In this document: in pieces, positions 1-10,060 of the stretch
Layout: each line of letters starts with the position of its first letter
Position numbering within the stretch: position 1 is the stretch's first letter
DNA from: Streptomyces orinoci
Lineage (GTDB): Bacteria; Actinomycetota; Actinomycetes; Streptomycetales; Streptomycetaceae
DNA: 64,000 bases
Assembly (NCBI RefSeq): GCF_003121295.1
Contig: NZ_PHNC01000004.1
Span: 10 to 64,009 of the forward strand
Reading direction: 5' to 3'
Program-made: the position numbers and the translations under genes
Notes under the pieces: model-generated
The model's database searches: none
The model's input: only the letters and a program-made list of their open reading frames with translations
What the model was told of the DNA's origin: nothing

Positions 1-3000
1 TGTCGCGACCCTGACCGGCGAGCCCAGCCACAGCCTGGTGGAGCGGGCGCTCACCGTGCTGCGCAACCTGGAGCACCGCGGGGCCACCGGCTCCGAGCCG
101 GACTCCGGTGACGGCGCGGGCATCCTGCTCCAGATTCCGGACGCCTTCCTGCGTGAAAGCACCGGCTTTGCTCTGCCGGAGCCCGGTGCCTATGCGGTGG
201 GCATCGCCTTCCTCCCGGTCACCGGCACCGAGGAGGCCGTCTCGGCCATCGAGACGATCGCCGCCGAGGAGGGCCTGACCGTCCTGGGCTGGCGGGACGT
301 TCCGGTCGCCCCCGATCTGCTGGGCAGCGCCGCCCGCGCCACCATGCCGGTCTTCCGGCAGCTGTTCGTCGGTGACGGGGAGAGCAGCGGAATCGCCCTG
401 GACCGCAAGGCGTTTGTGCTGCGCAAGCGGGCCGAGCGGGAGGCGGGGGTCTACTTCCCCTCGCTCTCCGCCCGCACCCTGGTCTACAAGGGCATGCTCA
501 CCACCGGGCAGTTGGAGCCCTTCTTCCCCGACCTCTCCGACCGCCGCTTCGCCACCGCCATCGCGCTGGTGCACTCCCGCTTCTCCACCAACACCTTCCC
601 CAGCTGGCCGCTGGCCCACCCCTACCGCTTTGTCGCCCACAACGGTGAGATCAACACCGTTGGCGGCAACCGCAATTGGATGCGGGCCCGGGAATCCCAG
701 CTGGCCTCCGGGCTGTTCGGACCGGCGGAGAAGCTGGAGCGGATCTTCCCGGTCTGCACCCCGGACGCCTCCGACTCCGCCTCCTTCGACGAGGTGCTGG
801 AACTCCTCCACCTGGGCGGGCGTTCGCTGCCGCACAGCATCCTGATGATGATCCCCGAGGCCTGGGAGAACCACGCCTCCATGGACCCGGCCCGGCGTGC
901 CTTCTACCAGTACCACTCCACTCTGATGGAGCCCTGGGACGGACCGGCCTGTGTCACCTTCACCGATGGCACCCTGGTCGGCGCCGTTCTCGACCGCAAC
1001 GGCCTTCGTCCGGGCCGCTACTGGGTCACCGACGACGGCCTGGTGGTGCTCTCCTCCGAGGTCGGCGTGCTGGACATCGACCCGGCCAAGGTCGTCCGCA
1101 AGGGCCGGCTCCAGCCCGGCAGGATGTTCCTGGTGGACACCGCCGGGCACCGGATCATCGAGGACGACGAGATCAAGGCGGCCCTGGCCGCCGAACAGCC
1201 CTACCAGGAATGGCTGGAGGCCGGGCTGATCGACCTGGCCGACCTGCCCGAGCGCGAACACATCGTGCACACCCATGCCTCGGTCACCCGCCGCCAGCAG
1301 ACCTTCGGCTACACCGAGGAGGAACTGCGGGTCATCCTGGCCCCGATGGCCAAGTCCGGTGCGGAGCCCATCGGTTCCATGGGCACCGACTCGCCCATCG
1401 CCGCCCTCTCCGAGCGCCCCCGGCTGCTCTTCGACTACTTCACCCAGCTCTTCGCCCAGGTCACCAACCCTCCGCTGGACGCCATCCGGGAGGAGCTGGT
1501 CACCTCCCTGGTCTCCTCGCTGGGCCCGCAGGGCAATCTGCTCCAGCCCACCGCGGCCTCCTGCCGCAGTGTGACCCTGCCCTTCCCGGTCATCGACAAC
1601 GATGAACTCGCCAAGCTGATCCATATCAACGCCGACGGCGACCTGCCGGGGCTGAAGGCCGCCACCCTCTCCGGCCTCTACCGGGTCAGCGGCGGCGGCA
1701 CCGCGCTGGCCGAGCGGCTGGCGGAGATGTGCGCCGAGGCGGACGCGGCCATCGAGGCCGGCGCCCGGCTGATTGTGCTCTCCGACCGGCACTCCGACGC
1801 CGAACACGCCCCCATTCCCTCGCTGTTGCTCACCTCCGCCATCCACCACCACCTCATCCGCACCAAGCAGCGCACCCAGGTGGGCCTGCTGGTGGAGGCC
1901 GGTGACGTCCGCGAGGTGCACCATGTGGCACTGCTGATCGGCTACGGGGCCGCGGCCGTCAACCCCTACCTGGCCATGGAGTCGGTGGAGGACCTGGTCC
2001 GGGCCGGCACCTTCCTGCCGGACATAGAGCCCGAGACCGCCATCCGCAACCTGATCAAGGCGCTGGGCAAGGGCGTGCTCAAGGTGATGTCCAAGATGGG
2101 CATCTCCACCGTGGCCTCCTACCGGGGCGCCCAGGTCTTCGAAGCGGTGGGCCTGGACGCCGAGTTCACCGACACCTACTTCCATGGCACCCCCACCAAG
2201 ATCGGCGGAGTGGGCCTGGAGGTCATCGCCCAGGAGGTCGCCGCCCGGCACGCCAAGGCGTACCCGGCCACCGGCATCCCCGCCAGCCACCGCCGGCTGG
2301 AGATCGGCGGCGAGTACCAGTGGCGGCGCGAGGGCGAACCGCACCTGTTCGACCCGGAGACCGTCTTCCGCCTCCAGCACTCCACCCGTGAGCGCCGCTA
2401 TGACATCTTCCAGCAGTACACGGCGCGGGTGAACGAGCAGTCCGAGCGGCTGATGACGCTGCGCGGCCTGTTCTCGCTGAAGAGCGACCGCACCCCGGTC
2501 CCGCTGGAGGAGGTGGAGCCGGTCAGCGAGATCGTCAAGCGGTTCTCCACCGGAGCCATGTCCTATGGCTCCATCTCCCAGGAGGCCCACGAGACCCTGG
2601 CCATCGCCATGAACCGGCTGGGCGCCAAGTCCAACACCGGTGAGGGCGGCGAGGATCCCGAGCGCCTCTACGACCCCGCCCGGCGCTCCAGCATCAAGCA
2701 GGTGGCCTCCGGACGCTTCGGCGTCACCAGCGAATACCTGGTCAACGCCGATGACATCCAGATCAAGATGGCCCAGGGCGCCAAGCCCGGCGAGGGCGGC
2801 CAGCTGCCCGGCCACAAGGTCTACCCCTGGGTGGCGAAGACCCGGCACTCCACCCCCGGCGTGGGCCTGATCTCCCCGCCCCCGCACCATGACATCTACT
2901 CCATCGAGGACCTCGCCCAGCTCATCCACGACCTCAAGAACGCCAACCCGGCCGCCCGTATCCATGTCAAGCTGGTCTCCGAGGCCGGTGTGGGCACCGT

Positions 3001-4468
3001 GGCCGCCGGCGTCTCCAAGGCCCATGCCGATGTGGTGCTGATCTCCGGCCATGACGGAGGCACCGGCGCCTCCCCGCTGACCAGCCTCAAGCACGCCGGT
3101 GGCCCCTGGGAGCTGGGCCTGGCCGAGACCCAGCAGACCCTGCTGCTCAACGGCCTGCGCGACCGCATCGTGGTGCAGACCGACGGCCAGCTCAAGACCG
3201 GCCGCGATGTGATCGTCGCCGCCCTGCTGGGTGCCGAGGAATTCGGCTTCGCCACCGCCCCCTTGGTGGTCTCCGGCTGTGTGATGATGCGCGTCTGCCA
3301 TCTGGACACCTGCCCGGTGGGCATCGCCACCCAGAACCCGGTGCTGCGCGAGCGCTTCAGCGGCAAGGCCGAATTCGTGGTGAACTTCTTTGAGTTCATC
3401 GCCCAGGAGGTCCGCGAGCTGCTGGCCGAACTCGGCTTCCGCACCCTTGAGGAGGCCGTCGGACACGCCGAACTCCTGGATGTCTCCCGGGCCGTTGACC
3501 ACTGGAAGGCCCAGGGCCTGGACCTGGCCCCGCTGCTGCACATCCCCGAGCTGCCCGCCGGGGCCGCCCGGCACCGCACCACCGCCCAGGACCACGGCCT
3601 GGAAAAGGCCCTGGACAACCAGCTGATCAAGCTGGCCGCCGACGCCCTCAACGCGGTGGGCGCCGAACAGGCCCGCCCGGTCCGCGCCCAGCTGGCCATC
3701 CGCAATATCAACCGCACCGTGGGCACCATGCTGGGCCATGAGGTGACCAAGCGGTTCGGTGGCGCCGGACTCCCGGACGACACCATCGACATCACCTTCA
3801 CCGGCTCGGCCGGCCAGTCCTTCGGCGCCTTCCTGCCCCGCGGCATCACCCTGCGCCTGGAGGGCGACGCCAACGACTATGTGGGCAAGGGCCTTTCCGG
3901 CGGACGGATCGTGGTCCGCCCCGACCGGGGCGCCGACCACCTGGCCGAGTACTCCACCATCGCCGGCAACACCCTCGCCTATGGCGCCACCGGCGGCGAA
4001 CTGTTCCTGCGCGGCAGCGTCGGTGAACGGTTCTGCGTCCGCAACTCCGGCGCCACCGTGGTCTGCGAGGGCGTGGGCGACCACGGCTGTGAGTACATGA
4101 CCGGCGGCCGGGCGGTCGTCCTCGGCCCCACCGGCCGCAACTTCGCGGCCGGTATGTCCGGCGGCATCGCCTATGTCGCCGACCTCGACCCCCGCAATGT
4201 CAACAAGGAACTGGCCGGAGCCGTCGGGGAACTCGACGAGGCCGACCGGCGGTGGCTGCACGGCGTGGTGCGCCGCCACCACGAGGAGACCGCCTCCACC
4301 GTCGCGGCCGCCCTCCTCGCGGACTGGGACACCGCCGTGGCCCGCTTCAGCAAGGTCGTTCCCCCCACCTACCGGGCAGTGCTCGCCGCCAAGGACGCCG
4401 CCGAGCGAGCCGGTCTCTCCGAGGCCGAGACAGCAGAGAAGATGATGGAGGCGGCGAACCATGGCTGA
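1..4468 (+). CDS. gltB: glutamate synthase large subunit (5' partial)
   Basis: Makes two glutamate from glutamine and 2-oxoglutarate together with GltD. The reading frame is open from base 2, so the true start and the catalytic N-terminal Cys of the class-II amidotransferase domain lie outside the window; the GTG at 38 is internal. Visible in order are the amidotransferase domain ([24 protein letters not shown]), the central domain, the FMN/synthase domain (from about base 2400, with [10 protein letters not shown] and [11 protein letters not shown]), a 3Fe-4S cysteine set (codons at 3278, 3296 and 3311) and the C-terminal GXGXG beta-helix from about 3680. Nearly 1490 residues are present, close to the usual 1500-1530. 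It overlaps gltD by 8 bases, which fits coupled 1:1 synthesis. The identification is secure. Confidence 0.97.
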   Translation, partial: VATLTGEPSHSLVERALTVLRNLEHRGATGSEPDSGDGAGILLQIPDAFLRESTGFALPEPGAYAVGIAFLPVTGTEEAVSAIETIAAEEGLTVLGWRDVPVAPDLLGSAARATMPVFRQLFVGDGESSGIALDRKAFVLRKRAEREAGVYFPSLSARTLVYKGMLTTGQLEPFFPDLSDRRFATAIALVHSRFSTNTFPSWPLAHPYRFVAHNGEINTVGGNRNWMRARESQLASGLFGPAEKLERIFPVCTPDASDSASFDEVLELLHLGGRSLPHSILMMIPEAWENHASMDPARRAFYQYHSTLMEPWDGPACVTFTDGTLVGAVLDRNGLRPGRYWVTDDGLVVLSSEVGVLDIDPAKVVRKGRLQPGRMFLVDTAGHRIIEDDEIKAALAAEQPYQEWLEAGLIDLADLPEREHIVHTHASVTRRQQTFGYTEEELRVILAPMAKSGAEPIGSMGTDSPIAALSERPRLLFDYFTQLFAQVTNPPLDAIREELVTSLVSSLGPQGNLLQPTAASCRSVTLPFPVIDNDELAKLIHINADGDLPGLKAATLSGLYRVSGGGTALAERLAEMCAEADAAIEAGARLIVLSDRHSDAEHAPIPSLLLTSAIHHHLIRTKQRTQVGLLVEAGDVREVHHVALLIGYGAAAVNPYLAMESVEDLVRAGTFLPDIEPETAIRNLIKALGKGVLKVMSKMGISTVASYRGAQVFEAVGLDAEFTDTYFHGTPTKIGGVGLEVIAQEVAARHAKAYPATGIPASHRRLEIGGEYQWRREGEPHLFDPETVFRLQHSTRERRYDIFQQYTARVNEQSERLMTLRGLFSLKSDRTPVPLEEVEPVSEIVKRFSTGAMSYGSISQEAHETLAIAMNRLGAKSNTGEGGEDPERLYDPARRSSIKQVASGRFGVTSEYLVNADDIQIKMAQGAKPGEGGQLPGHKVYPWVAKTRHSTPGVGLISPPPHHDIYSIEDLAQLIHDLKNANPAARIHVKLVSEAGVGTVAAGVSKAHADVVLISGHDGGTGASPLTSLKHAGGPWELGLAETQQTLLLNGLRDRIVVQTDGQLKTGRDVIVAALLGAEEFGFATAPLVVSGCVMMRVCHLDTCPVGIATQNPVLRERFSGKAEFVVNFFEFIAQEVRELLAELGFRTLEEAVGHAELLDVSRAVDHWKAQGLDLAPLLHIPELPAGAARHRTTAQDHGLEKALDNQLIKLAADALNAVGAEQARPVRAQLAIRNINRTVGTMLGHEVTKRFGGAGLPDDTIDITFTGSAGQSFGAFLPRGITLRLEGDANDYVGKGLSGGRIVVRPDRGADHLAEYSTIAGNTLAYGATGGELFLRGSVGERFCVRNSGATVVCEGVGDHGCEYMTGGRAVVLGPTGRNFAAGMSGGIAYVADLDPRNVNKELAGAVGELDEADRRWLHGVVRRHHEETASTVAAALLADWDTAVARFSKVVPPTYRAVLAAKDAAERAGLSEAETAEKMMEAANHG

Positions 4469-5921
4469 TCCCAAGGGCTTTCTGAGCACCGGGCGCGAGG
4501 TCGCCCGCACCCGTCCGGTCGCCGAGCGCGTCCGCGACTGGAACGAGGTCTATGTCCCCGGCTCCCTGCTGCCCATCATCGGCAAGCAGGCCGGCCGCTG
4601 TATGGACTGCGGCATCCCCTTCTGCCACAACGGCTGCCCGCTGGGGAACCTGATCCCCGAGTGGAACGACTACGCCTACCGCGACGACTGGCGGGCGGCC
4701 AGCGAGCGGCTGCACGCCACCAACAACTTCCCCGAGTTCACCGGGCGGCTGTGCCCCGCGCCCTGTGAGGCCGCCTGCGTCCTGGGCATCAACCAGCAGC
4801 CGGTGACCATCAAGAACGTCGAGGTCACCATCATCGACAAGGCCTGGGAGGCCGGCGACGTCACTCCCCAGCCGCCGGAGCGGCTGTCCGGCAAGACGGT
4901 GGCCGTCATCGGCTCCGGCCCCGCCGGACTGGCCGCCGCCCAGCAGCTCACCCGGGCCGGGCACACGGTCGCCGTCTATGAACGGGCCGACCGCATCGGC
5001 GGTCTGCTGCGCTATGGCATCCCCGAGTTCAAAATGGAGAAGCGCCATATCAACCGGCGTATCGAGCAGATGCGGGCGGAGGGCGTGAAGTTCCGTACCG
5101 AGGTGGAGATCGGCCGGGACATCGACGCGGCGAAGCTGCGCGGACGCTATGACGCGGTGGTGATCGCGGCCGGGGCGACCATGTCCCGTGATCTGCCGGT
5201 TCCCGGCCGGGAGTTGGCCGGCATCCACTTCGCCATGGAATACCTGCCACTGGCCAACAAGGTGCAGGAGGGCGACTTTGTGGCGCCGCCCCTCACCGCC
5301 GAGGGCAAGCATGTGGTGGTGATCGGCGGCGGTGACACCGGCGCGGACTGTGTGGGCACGGCACACCGGCAGGGCGCCGCGTCCGTCACCCAGCTGGAGA
5401 TCATGCCGCGGCCGGGCGAGGAGCGGTCCGCCGCACAGCCATGGCCGACCTTCCCCATGCTGTACAAGGTCACCTCCGCCCATGAGGAGGGCGGGGAGCG
5501 GGTGTACTCCGTCTCCACCACCCGCTTCGAGGGCGACGAGAACGGCAATATCCAGTGGCTCGACCTGGTCGAGGTCGAGTTCCGCGACGGACGCCCCGAG
5601 CCGGTGCCGGGCACGGAGCGGCGGCTGCCCGCCCAACTGGTGCTGCTGGCCATGGGCTTCACCGGTACGGACCGTACCAACGGGCTGGTCGAGCAGCTGG
5701 GGCTGGAGCTGGACGCCCGCGGAAACATCGCCCGCGACGCGGAGTTCGCCACCAATGTGCCGGGCGTCTTTGTCGCCGGTGACGCGGGACGGGGCCAGTC
5801 CCTGATCGTCTGGGCCATCGCGGAGGGGCGCTCGGCGGCGCGTGCGGTTGACCACTATCTGATGGGTTCGAGTGCACTCCCCGCCCCGATCCGGCCGACC
5901 GATCGCGCGCTGACCGTCTAG
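4461..5921 (+). CDS. gltD: glutamate synthase small subunit
   Basis: NADPH-dependent electron-donor subunit of GOGAT, 486 aa. The N-terminal part carries the two cysteine groups of a 4Fe-4S adrenodoxin-reductase-like domain ([13 protein letters not shown] and CPAPCEAAC). These are followed by an FAD Rossmann motif ([12 protein letters not shown]), an NADPH motif ([12 protein letters not shown]) and a C-terminal FAD-contacting segment ([17 protein letters not shown]). The ATG at 4461 is preceded by a GGAGGCGG ribosome-binding site lying inside gltB, and the start overlaps the gltB stop. Length and domain order are normal for the family. A hairpin and interspersed repeats follow the stop. Confidence 0.97.
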   Translation: MADPKGFLSTGREVARTRPVAERVRDWNEVYVPGSLLPIIGKQAGRCMDCGIPFCHNGCPLGNLIPEWNDYAYRDDWRAASERLHATNNFPEFTGRLCPAPCEAACVLGINQQPVTIKNVEVTIIDKAWEAGDVTPQPPERLSGKTVAVIGSGPAGLAAAQQLTRAGHTVAVYERADRIGGLLRYGIPEFKMEKRHINRRIEQMRAEGVKFRTEVEIGRDIDAAKLRGRYDAVVIAAGATMSRDLPVPGRELAGIHFAMEYLPLANKVQEGDFVAPPLTAEGKHVVVIGGGDTGADCVGTAHRQGAASVTQLEIMPRPGEERSAAQPWPTFPMLYKVTSAHEEGGERVYSVSTTRFEGDENGNIQWLDLVEVEFRDGRPEPVPGTERRLPAQLVLLAMGFTGTDRTNGLVEQLGLELDARGNIARDAEFATNVPGVFVAGDAGRGQSLIVWAIAEGRSAARAVDHYLMGSSALPAPIRPTDRALTV

Positions 5922-5937
5922 GGACCGGGCGCCCTAC

Positions 5938-5982
5938 AGGGGCGCGGGGAACTGCGCGACCAGCCACGCACGGCCCGCACCC
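5938..5982 (+). repeat. interspersed intergenic repeat, short form (copy 1)
   Basis: Core GGGGCGCGGGGAACTGCGCG followed by ACCAGCCAC and a CGGCCCGCACCC tail. The same core recurs at least ten more times in the window, always between genes. This copy begins 16 bases after the gltD stop and its tail forms the left arm of the hairpin at 5975-6015. Confidence 0.85.
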
Positions 5983-6015
5983 GGCAACGAACGCGGCTTT
6001 CGTCGCCGGGTGCGG
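5975..6015 (+). terminator. hairpin downstream of gltD
   Basis: An 11-bp perfect stem (CCGCACCCGGC with GCCGGGTGCGG) is continued inward by ACGAA/TTCGT around a short loop. It has no T-run, as is usual for actinobacterial terminators. It lies 54 bases after gltD and probably ends the gltBD transcript. Confidence 0.6.
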
Positions 6016-6038
6016 CCCGGTGGTTGGGCTGTGCCCAC

Positions 6039-6062
6039 CCTCCCCCAGCTACCGCTGGGAGG
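6039..6062. repeat. small palindromic intergenic element
   Basis: CCCAGC-TACC-GCTGGG stem with flanking CCTC/GAGG arms separated by a 2-base bulge, followed by GTGCCCCC. I recall this as a common Streptomyces intergenic palindrome. It lies between two copies of the interspersed repeat in the gltD to polysaccharide-cassette gap. Confidence 0.5.
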
Positions 6063-6116
6063 TGCCCCCATCGCCCTGCGGAACGACTGCCCACAGCAGT
6101 GCGAGTGCGCCCCCTC

Positions 6117-6161
6117 AGGGGCGCGGGGAACTGCGCGACCAGCCACAACCGGCCCGCACCC
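6117..6161 (+). repeat. interspersed intergenic repeat, short form (copy 2)
   Basis: Same core as the copy at 5938 (GGGGCGCGGGGAACTGCGCG, then ACCAGCCAC), in the same orientation and about 180 bases further on. It ends 13 bases from the stop of the convergent gene at 6175. Confidence 0.85.
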
Positions 6162-6174
6162 GACAGGGAACCCC

Positions 6175-6840
6175 TCAGCCGCCCCCACCGGGGCGAACCG
6201 TCAACTGGTCGAAGACCACCCGGGCGTCCTCGGTATAGACGCCCACACTCCCCTCCACATACGGCCGCTCATGATCCTCATAGGCCACCAACCCCCGCCC
6301 ACCCACACTCACTTCCATCCGCGCCCCCCGCTGCGCGACCCGCACATCGAACCACTGCCCCACCGGGAACGACCCCCCGCCCGTGGCGAGGAACCGCTGC
6401 CCGCCCGGGTAGGAAGGATCCCGCTTCCCCAGCTCCCACCCATTCGGCTTGAGCGTGAGGTAGTAGAAGTGCTCGGGATCCGAGTAGCTCCACACCAGCC
6501 ACCCCACCTCCCAGGGATTGGGCCGGGGCGTGCGCAGTTGGGCGACCGTACGCATCCGGGCCTGGAAGTCCACCCCGGAGTAGCTCTCCGTGGAGACGAT
6601 CAGGCCCGCATGGGTCTCACCCGGCTTGCGGGACGGCTTGGGGGAGAGGGCCAGCCCGTCCTCGTCCCCGATGTTTGTGCCATGGCCGTTGAACACCGAG
6701 CGCCAGGGGCCGTGGACCGATCCCTCGGCCCACGGCCGTTCCGGCCCCCGTTCCCAGAGTGCGCTCACCGCGAAACCGATGCCCACCAGCGCCGCAACGA
6801 TCAACAGCCCCAGCCCGAGTCGCCGCCGCACTCTCGTCAT
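6175..6840 (-). CDS. membrane-anchored LamG/DUF1080-like protein
   Basis: 221 aa. One N-terminal membrane segment (about residues 9-28, LGLLIVAALVGIGFAVSAL) follows a basic MTRVRRR start, so the rest should be outside the cell. The extracellular part looks like a concanavalin/LamG or DUF1080-type beta sandwich (FNGHG, then YSDPEHFYYLTLKPNG, then GQWFDVRVAQRG and GSVGVYTEDARVVFDQLTV), a fold often used to bind glycans. Its ATG overlaps the wecB stop (ATGA), so it is translationally coupled to the epimerase and belongs to the polysaccharide cassette. I infer a surface glycan-binding or accessory role. No catalytic residues are recognisable. Confidence 0.75.
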   Translation of the reverse strand: MTRVRRRLGLGLLIVAALVGIGFAVSALWERGPERPWAEGSVHGPWRSVFNGHGTNIGDEDGLALSPKPSRKPGETHAGLIVSTESYSGVDFQARMRTVAQLRTPRPNPWEVGWLVWSYSDPEHFYYLTLKPNGWELGKRDPSYPGGQRFLATGGGSFPVGQWFDVRVAQRGARMEVSVGGRGLVAYEDHERPYVEGSVGVYTEDARVVFDQLTVRPGGGG

Positions 6841-8078
6841 GCCGTCGAGTATGACTCCGGCTCCTCCGGCAGGCGGGCGATCAGCGAATCATCAGCCATC
6901 GGAGCCCCCGCGGTCTCCACCGCACCCGTGACCCCCACCGCACCCGTGACCCCCGGCGCATCCGCCCCGAAGTCCTCCGCAAGCTGGGCGATGATCCGCT
7001 CGGTGGCCCGGCCATCGCCGAAGGGATTGCCCGCCGTTGCCATCCGCGCGTACTCACCCGGGTCGTCCAGCAGCCGCTCGGCCGCTTCCAGGATCGCCTC
7101 CGGCGCCGTACCCACCAGCCGGGCCGCGCCCGCCTCCACCGCCTCCGGGCGCTCGGTGGTGGTACGCAGCACCAGGGCCGGCTTGCCCAGGCTGGGGGCC
7201 TCCTCCTGGATGCCGCCGGAGTCGGTGAGCACCAGGTCACAGGCGGCCAGGGTGGCGGAGAAGTCCAGGTAGCCCAGGGGCTCCACGACCCGGATGGCGG
7301 GATGCCCGGTGAGCTCCGGCAGCAGCGCCTCCCGCACCGCCGGGCTCTTGTGCAGCGGCAGCAGCAGCTCCACATCGCCCCGGTCGGCCAGCCGCCGCAG
7401 CGCCCGGCCCATGCCGCGCATGGTGTCGCCCTGGTTCTCCCGGCGGTGCAGGGTGAGCAGCACCCGCCGCGCCCCGGTGGTGAAGTGATCGTGCCCGGCG
7501 CCCTTGGCCAGCACCCACAGCAGGTTGTCGATCACCGTGTTGCCGGTGACGAACACCTCGGATTCCGGCACTCCTTCGGCCGTCAGATGCCCGGCAGCCC
7601 GTGGGGTGGGGGCGAAGTGCCAGCGGGCGATGCGGCCGATGAGCCGGCGATTGAGCTCCTCGGGGAAGGGGTTGTCGGCCACCCCGGTGCGCAGCCCGGC
7701 CTCCACATGAGCCACCGGGATGTGCTCGTAGAACGCGGCCAGGGCGCCGGTGAGGGCGGTGGTGGTGTCGCCCTGCACTATGACCACATCCGGCCGCCCG
7801 GCGCGGACCACTTCGCCCAGCTGGTCCACCAACCGGGCGGTGAGCGTGGAGAGTTGCTGGCGTTCGCGCATCACATCCAGCTCGGTGTGGGCGGGCACCC
7901 GGAGCAGGTCCAGCATCTGGTGCAGCATCTCGCGGTGCTGGCCGGTGGTGACCACCAGTGGTTCGAAGAGCCGGGAGTCGGCCATGGCGCGGGCGACGGG
8001 CGCCAGCTTGATGGCCTCCGGGCGGGTGCCGAGTACGAGCATGGCCCGTACCGGCGCGTTGATGAGGTCGGTGGACAT
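6837..8078 (-). CDS. wecB: UDP-N-acetylglucosamine 2-epimerase (non-hydrolysing)
   Basis: Interconverts UDP-GlcNAc and UDP-ManNAc in the cytoplasm, 413 aa. Family motifs present are LGTRPEAIKLAPV at the N-terminus, TGQHREML, VQGDTTT, HVEAGLRTG, PFPEELNRR, VTGNTVID, and the C-terminal LTDSGGIQEEAPSLGKP with TERPEAVEAG. The start is set by the ATG at 8078 with an AGGGGGA site 4 bases upstream; the frame remains open further upstream but the extra sequence is unrelated and Arg/Ala-rich. It lies 194 bases downstream of the glycosyltransferase on the same strand and overlaps the next gene by ATGA. In this setting it most likely supplies UDP-ManNAc as precursor for the synthase. Confidence 0.93.
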   Translation of the reverse strand: MSTDLINAPVRAMLVLGTRPEAIKLAPVARAMADSRLFEPLVVTTGQHREMLHQMLDLLRVPAHTELDVMRERQQLSTLTARLVDQLGEVVRAGRPDVVIVQGDTTTALTGALAAFYEHIPVAHVEAGLRTGVADNPFPEELNRRLIGRIARWHFAPTPRAAGHLTAEGVPESEVFVTGNTVIDNLLWVLAKGAGHDHFTTGARRVLLTLHRRENQGDTMRGMGRALRRLADRGDVELLLPLHKSPAVREALLPELTGHPAIRVVEPLGYLDFSATLAACDLVLTDSGGIQEEAPSLGKPALVLRTTTERPEAVEAGAARLVGTAPEAILEAAERLLDDPGEYARMATAGNPFGDGRATERIIAQLAEDFGADAPGVTGAVGVTGAVETAGAPMADDSLIARLPEEPESYSTA

Positions 8079-8272
8079 GGTTCCCCCTGGGTGTTTCGTC
8101 GTTGGGTGGAGCCGGCGGAAGGCCGGTGATGCGGCCGTCCCGCCAGGCCCGGCCGCCCTTGCCGCAGACGCCGGGACGCGAGCCGCGCGGTATTGAGCCC
8201 GGTGCGCGCGCCCGGCGCTTGGGCCCGGCGTACGCGCCCGGCCCAAGTCCCGTAAGCCGCACGGCGGAAGCG

Positions 8273-9526
8273 CTAGGTACGCGCCGTCTTCAGCCAGCCC
8301 CGCTGCCCGGTCACCATCCGCCACAGGCCGTACCAGCCGGCGACGAACCAGATGTAGCCGTAGATGACGAAGACATGGGACAGCGCGATGGCGCGCAGCA
8401 GGCCGAGGCCCTGTTCGCGGCGGGAGTACACCCAGCCATAGGCATAGGCCGCGGTGAAGGAGAGGACATAGGGCCCGATGAGCCACATCGGGGTGATCAG
8501 CGGATGCCCCGCCTCGATGGAGCCGGCCACCGTGCCGCCGACAGCGATCAGGAAGGACACCGGCAGCAGCGAGGTGAGCAGGATCAGCACCGGGCTGGAG
8601 AGGTGGTAGAGCAGATCGACCGCGGGCCGTACCGGTACCTCGCGGACGATCAGCGGCACCAGGTTGGCGGACTGCAAGTGCCCCTGGAACCAACGGGACC
8701 GCTGCCGCACCAGGCGTTTGACGTCCAGCACCGCCTGCTGGGAGACGGCGGCCGAGGTGCAGTGCTGATTGGTCCAGCCGCGGGCGATCAGCCGTACGCC
8801 CAGGTCCAGGTCCTCGGTGAGGGAGTCGCTCCAGGGCCCGCTGCCGTCCTCGCCCATCAGCGACTCCAGCGCGGCCAGCCGCATGAACTGGCCGTTGCCG
8901 CCCATGCCCACGCTGCCGATATAGCGGCGGGCGCTTTGGAAGATATCGCCGTAGATGACGAACTCCATGTCCTGGAGCCGGGCCAGCAGGCCCTGGTCGC
9001 GGTTGTACATCCGCACCCCGATCTGGGTGCCGCCGGTGCGCGGGTTGTCGAAGTACGGGTCCACGGCCTGCACCACATGGGCGTCCAGCCGGCCGTCCGC
9101 GTCCACCACACAGACGATGACGTCATGGGGGTCCCGTCCGTCCAGCAGCCCGGCCTCGCGCAGATAGCGGATGCCCGCGTTGAGCGCGGCGCCCTTGCCC
9201 TTGCGGGCGTTGGGCAGTTTGCGCTGCAACAGCCGGACCCGCTCCGGGTCGGCGGCGCGGGCGATTTCCGCCGTGCGGTCGTCGGAGGCGTCGTCGATGA
9301 CCAGGGCCAGGAAGTTCCCGGCGGGCAGCGAGGTGATCCGGGCCAGGCTTTCGGCCAGCACCTTCTCCTCGTTGAGACAGGCGAGGAGGAAGACATACAG
9401 GCGCGGTTCACGCGGGGCACGGCCGCGGCGGAAGCGGCGCCGGGAGAGCAGGAACAGGGAGACGTTGTAGCACCCGGCCAGCACGATGATGGCGATGCTG
9501 GACCAGAGCAGGAGTTCGGTGTTCAA
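8273..9526 (-). CDS. processive family 2 glycosyltransferase (polysaccharide synthase)
   Basis: 417 aa membrane synthase. One N-terminal membrane segment (residues about 6-27) precedes a cytoplasmic GT-A domain, followed by about three or four C-terminal membrane segments. The processive-synthase residues are all present: ACLNEE (49-54), VIDDASDD (76-83), VVDADG (140-145), TED (237-239) and QRSRW (275-279), as in chitin, hyaluronan and PNAG synthases. I chose the TTG at 9526 as start because it overlaps the stop of the small membrane protein (TTGA) and opens directly into the first membrane helix; the frame upstream lacks sensible protein. It probably polymerises an N-acetyl amino sugar and extrudes the chain. 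The donor is not provable from sequence; the neighbouring epimerase suggests UDP-ManNAc. Confidence 0.88.
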   Translation of the reverse strand: MNTELLLWSSIAIIVLAGCYNVSLFLLSRRRFRRGRAPREPRLYVFLLACLNEEKVLAESLARITSLPAGNFLALVIDDASDDRTAEIARAADPERVRLLQRKLPNARKGKGAALNAGIRYLREAGLLDGRDPHDVIVCVVDADGRLDAHVVQAVDPYFDNPRTGGTQIGVRMYNRDQGLLARLQDMEFVIYGDIFQSARRYIGSVGMGGNGQFMRLAALESLMGEDGSGPWSDSLTEDLDLGVRLIARGWTNQHCTSAAVSQQAVLDVKRLVRQRSRWFQGHLQSANLVPLIVREVPVRPAVDLLYHLSSPVLILLTSLLPVSFLIAVGGTVAGSIEAGHPLITPMWLIGPYVLSFTAAYAYGWVYSRREQGLGLLRAIALSHVFVIYGYIWFVAGWYGLWRMVTGQRGWLKTART

Positions 9527-9723
9527 CGGCTGCCACCGGAATTCCTGATCCGGTACCAGAATTTTGCCGTAATGAGTGCAACCGCCACCGCGCAGTAGAG
9601 CAGAAAGCCTGCCCCGGCGGCCTCCTGAAGCCCTCTGGCAAAGGGTATGCCGGGCAGTACCCGGGGTGCGGCCGTCAGTCCGGCCAAGGGCACAACGGTG
9701 CCCAGCGCGGGTTTTCCGTACAT
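9523..9723 (-). CDS. 66-aa small membrane protein coupled to the synthase
   Basis: ATG at 9723 with a strong GGGGGGAA ribosome-binding site 4 bases upstream. The product starts MYGKPALGTVV and has one hydrophobic helix near the C-terminus (AAGAGFLLYCAVAVALITA) followed by a basic tail. The stop codon overlaps the TTG start of the glycosyltransferase, so translation of the synthase probably depends on it. No family is recognisable. Position and coupling suggest a small partner or assembly factor of the synthase, comparable in layout (not in sequence) to the short membrane subunits of PNAG systems such as PgaD or IcaD. It is the first gene of the leftward operon. Confidence 0.7.
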   Translation of the reverse strand: MYGKPALGTVVPLAGLTAAPRVLPGIPFARGLQEAAGAGFLLYCAVAVALITAKFWYRIRNSGGSR

Positions 9724-10060
9724 GGGTTCCCCCCCATTTTTCCGCCTCTCCTGAGGCATGCGGGGGGACCGTACCACCCACCCTGACCATTGACTCATTG
9801 GATGAAGGAAGTTGTTGAATCGGAAGCGTCAATTCTTTCTGACGTGAAAGGAAAGCCCCCTGCTGAGACGGATGTTGTGACGGGTGTGGCGTTTGGTCCG
9901 CACCAGATTTGACTGTCGGAATTTGCCTGGGCGGGACCGGAGTTGCCGACCCGCATTCCCTTGACAGTGATCCGGCGGGGCATAAGAATCAGCCAACTGC
10001 CGGGCCTGTCCCCGGCGTTCCGTCCGGGGGGACGGCAAAGAAATCTCAAGCAGGGGGGAA
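9724..10060. promoter_or_regulatory. divergent promoter region of the polysaccharide cassette
   Basis: 337 non-coding bases between the leftward synthase operon and the rightward deacetylase/hydrolase operon. The rightward promoter is at 9961-9989. On the leftward strand a short inverted repeat CTTTC-ACGTCA-GAAAG (about 9834-9850) is a possible operator. The tract is AT-richer than its surroundings. Confidence 0.6.
9961..9989 (+). promoter_or_regulatory. promoter for the DUF2334/GH113 operon
   Basis: A perfect TTGACA -35 (9961-9966) is followed after 16 bases by TAAGAAT (9983-9989). It lies about 70 bases before the start codon at 10061, leaving a leader of roughly 65 bases. Confidence 0.65.

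Noticed and set aside
2896..3873. Long open frame on the minus strand inside gltB
   Set aside because: Antisense shadow of a GC-rich gene; Ser/Arg-rich, no domain, no ribosome-binding site, and gltB is certain on the other strand.
8102..9598. 498-codon plus-strand frame across the glycosyltransferase
   Set aside because: Complement of the GT coding sequence with low-complexity Gly/His/Val composition; the GT motifs on the minus strand are complete.
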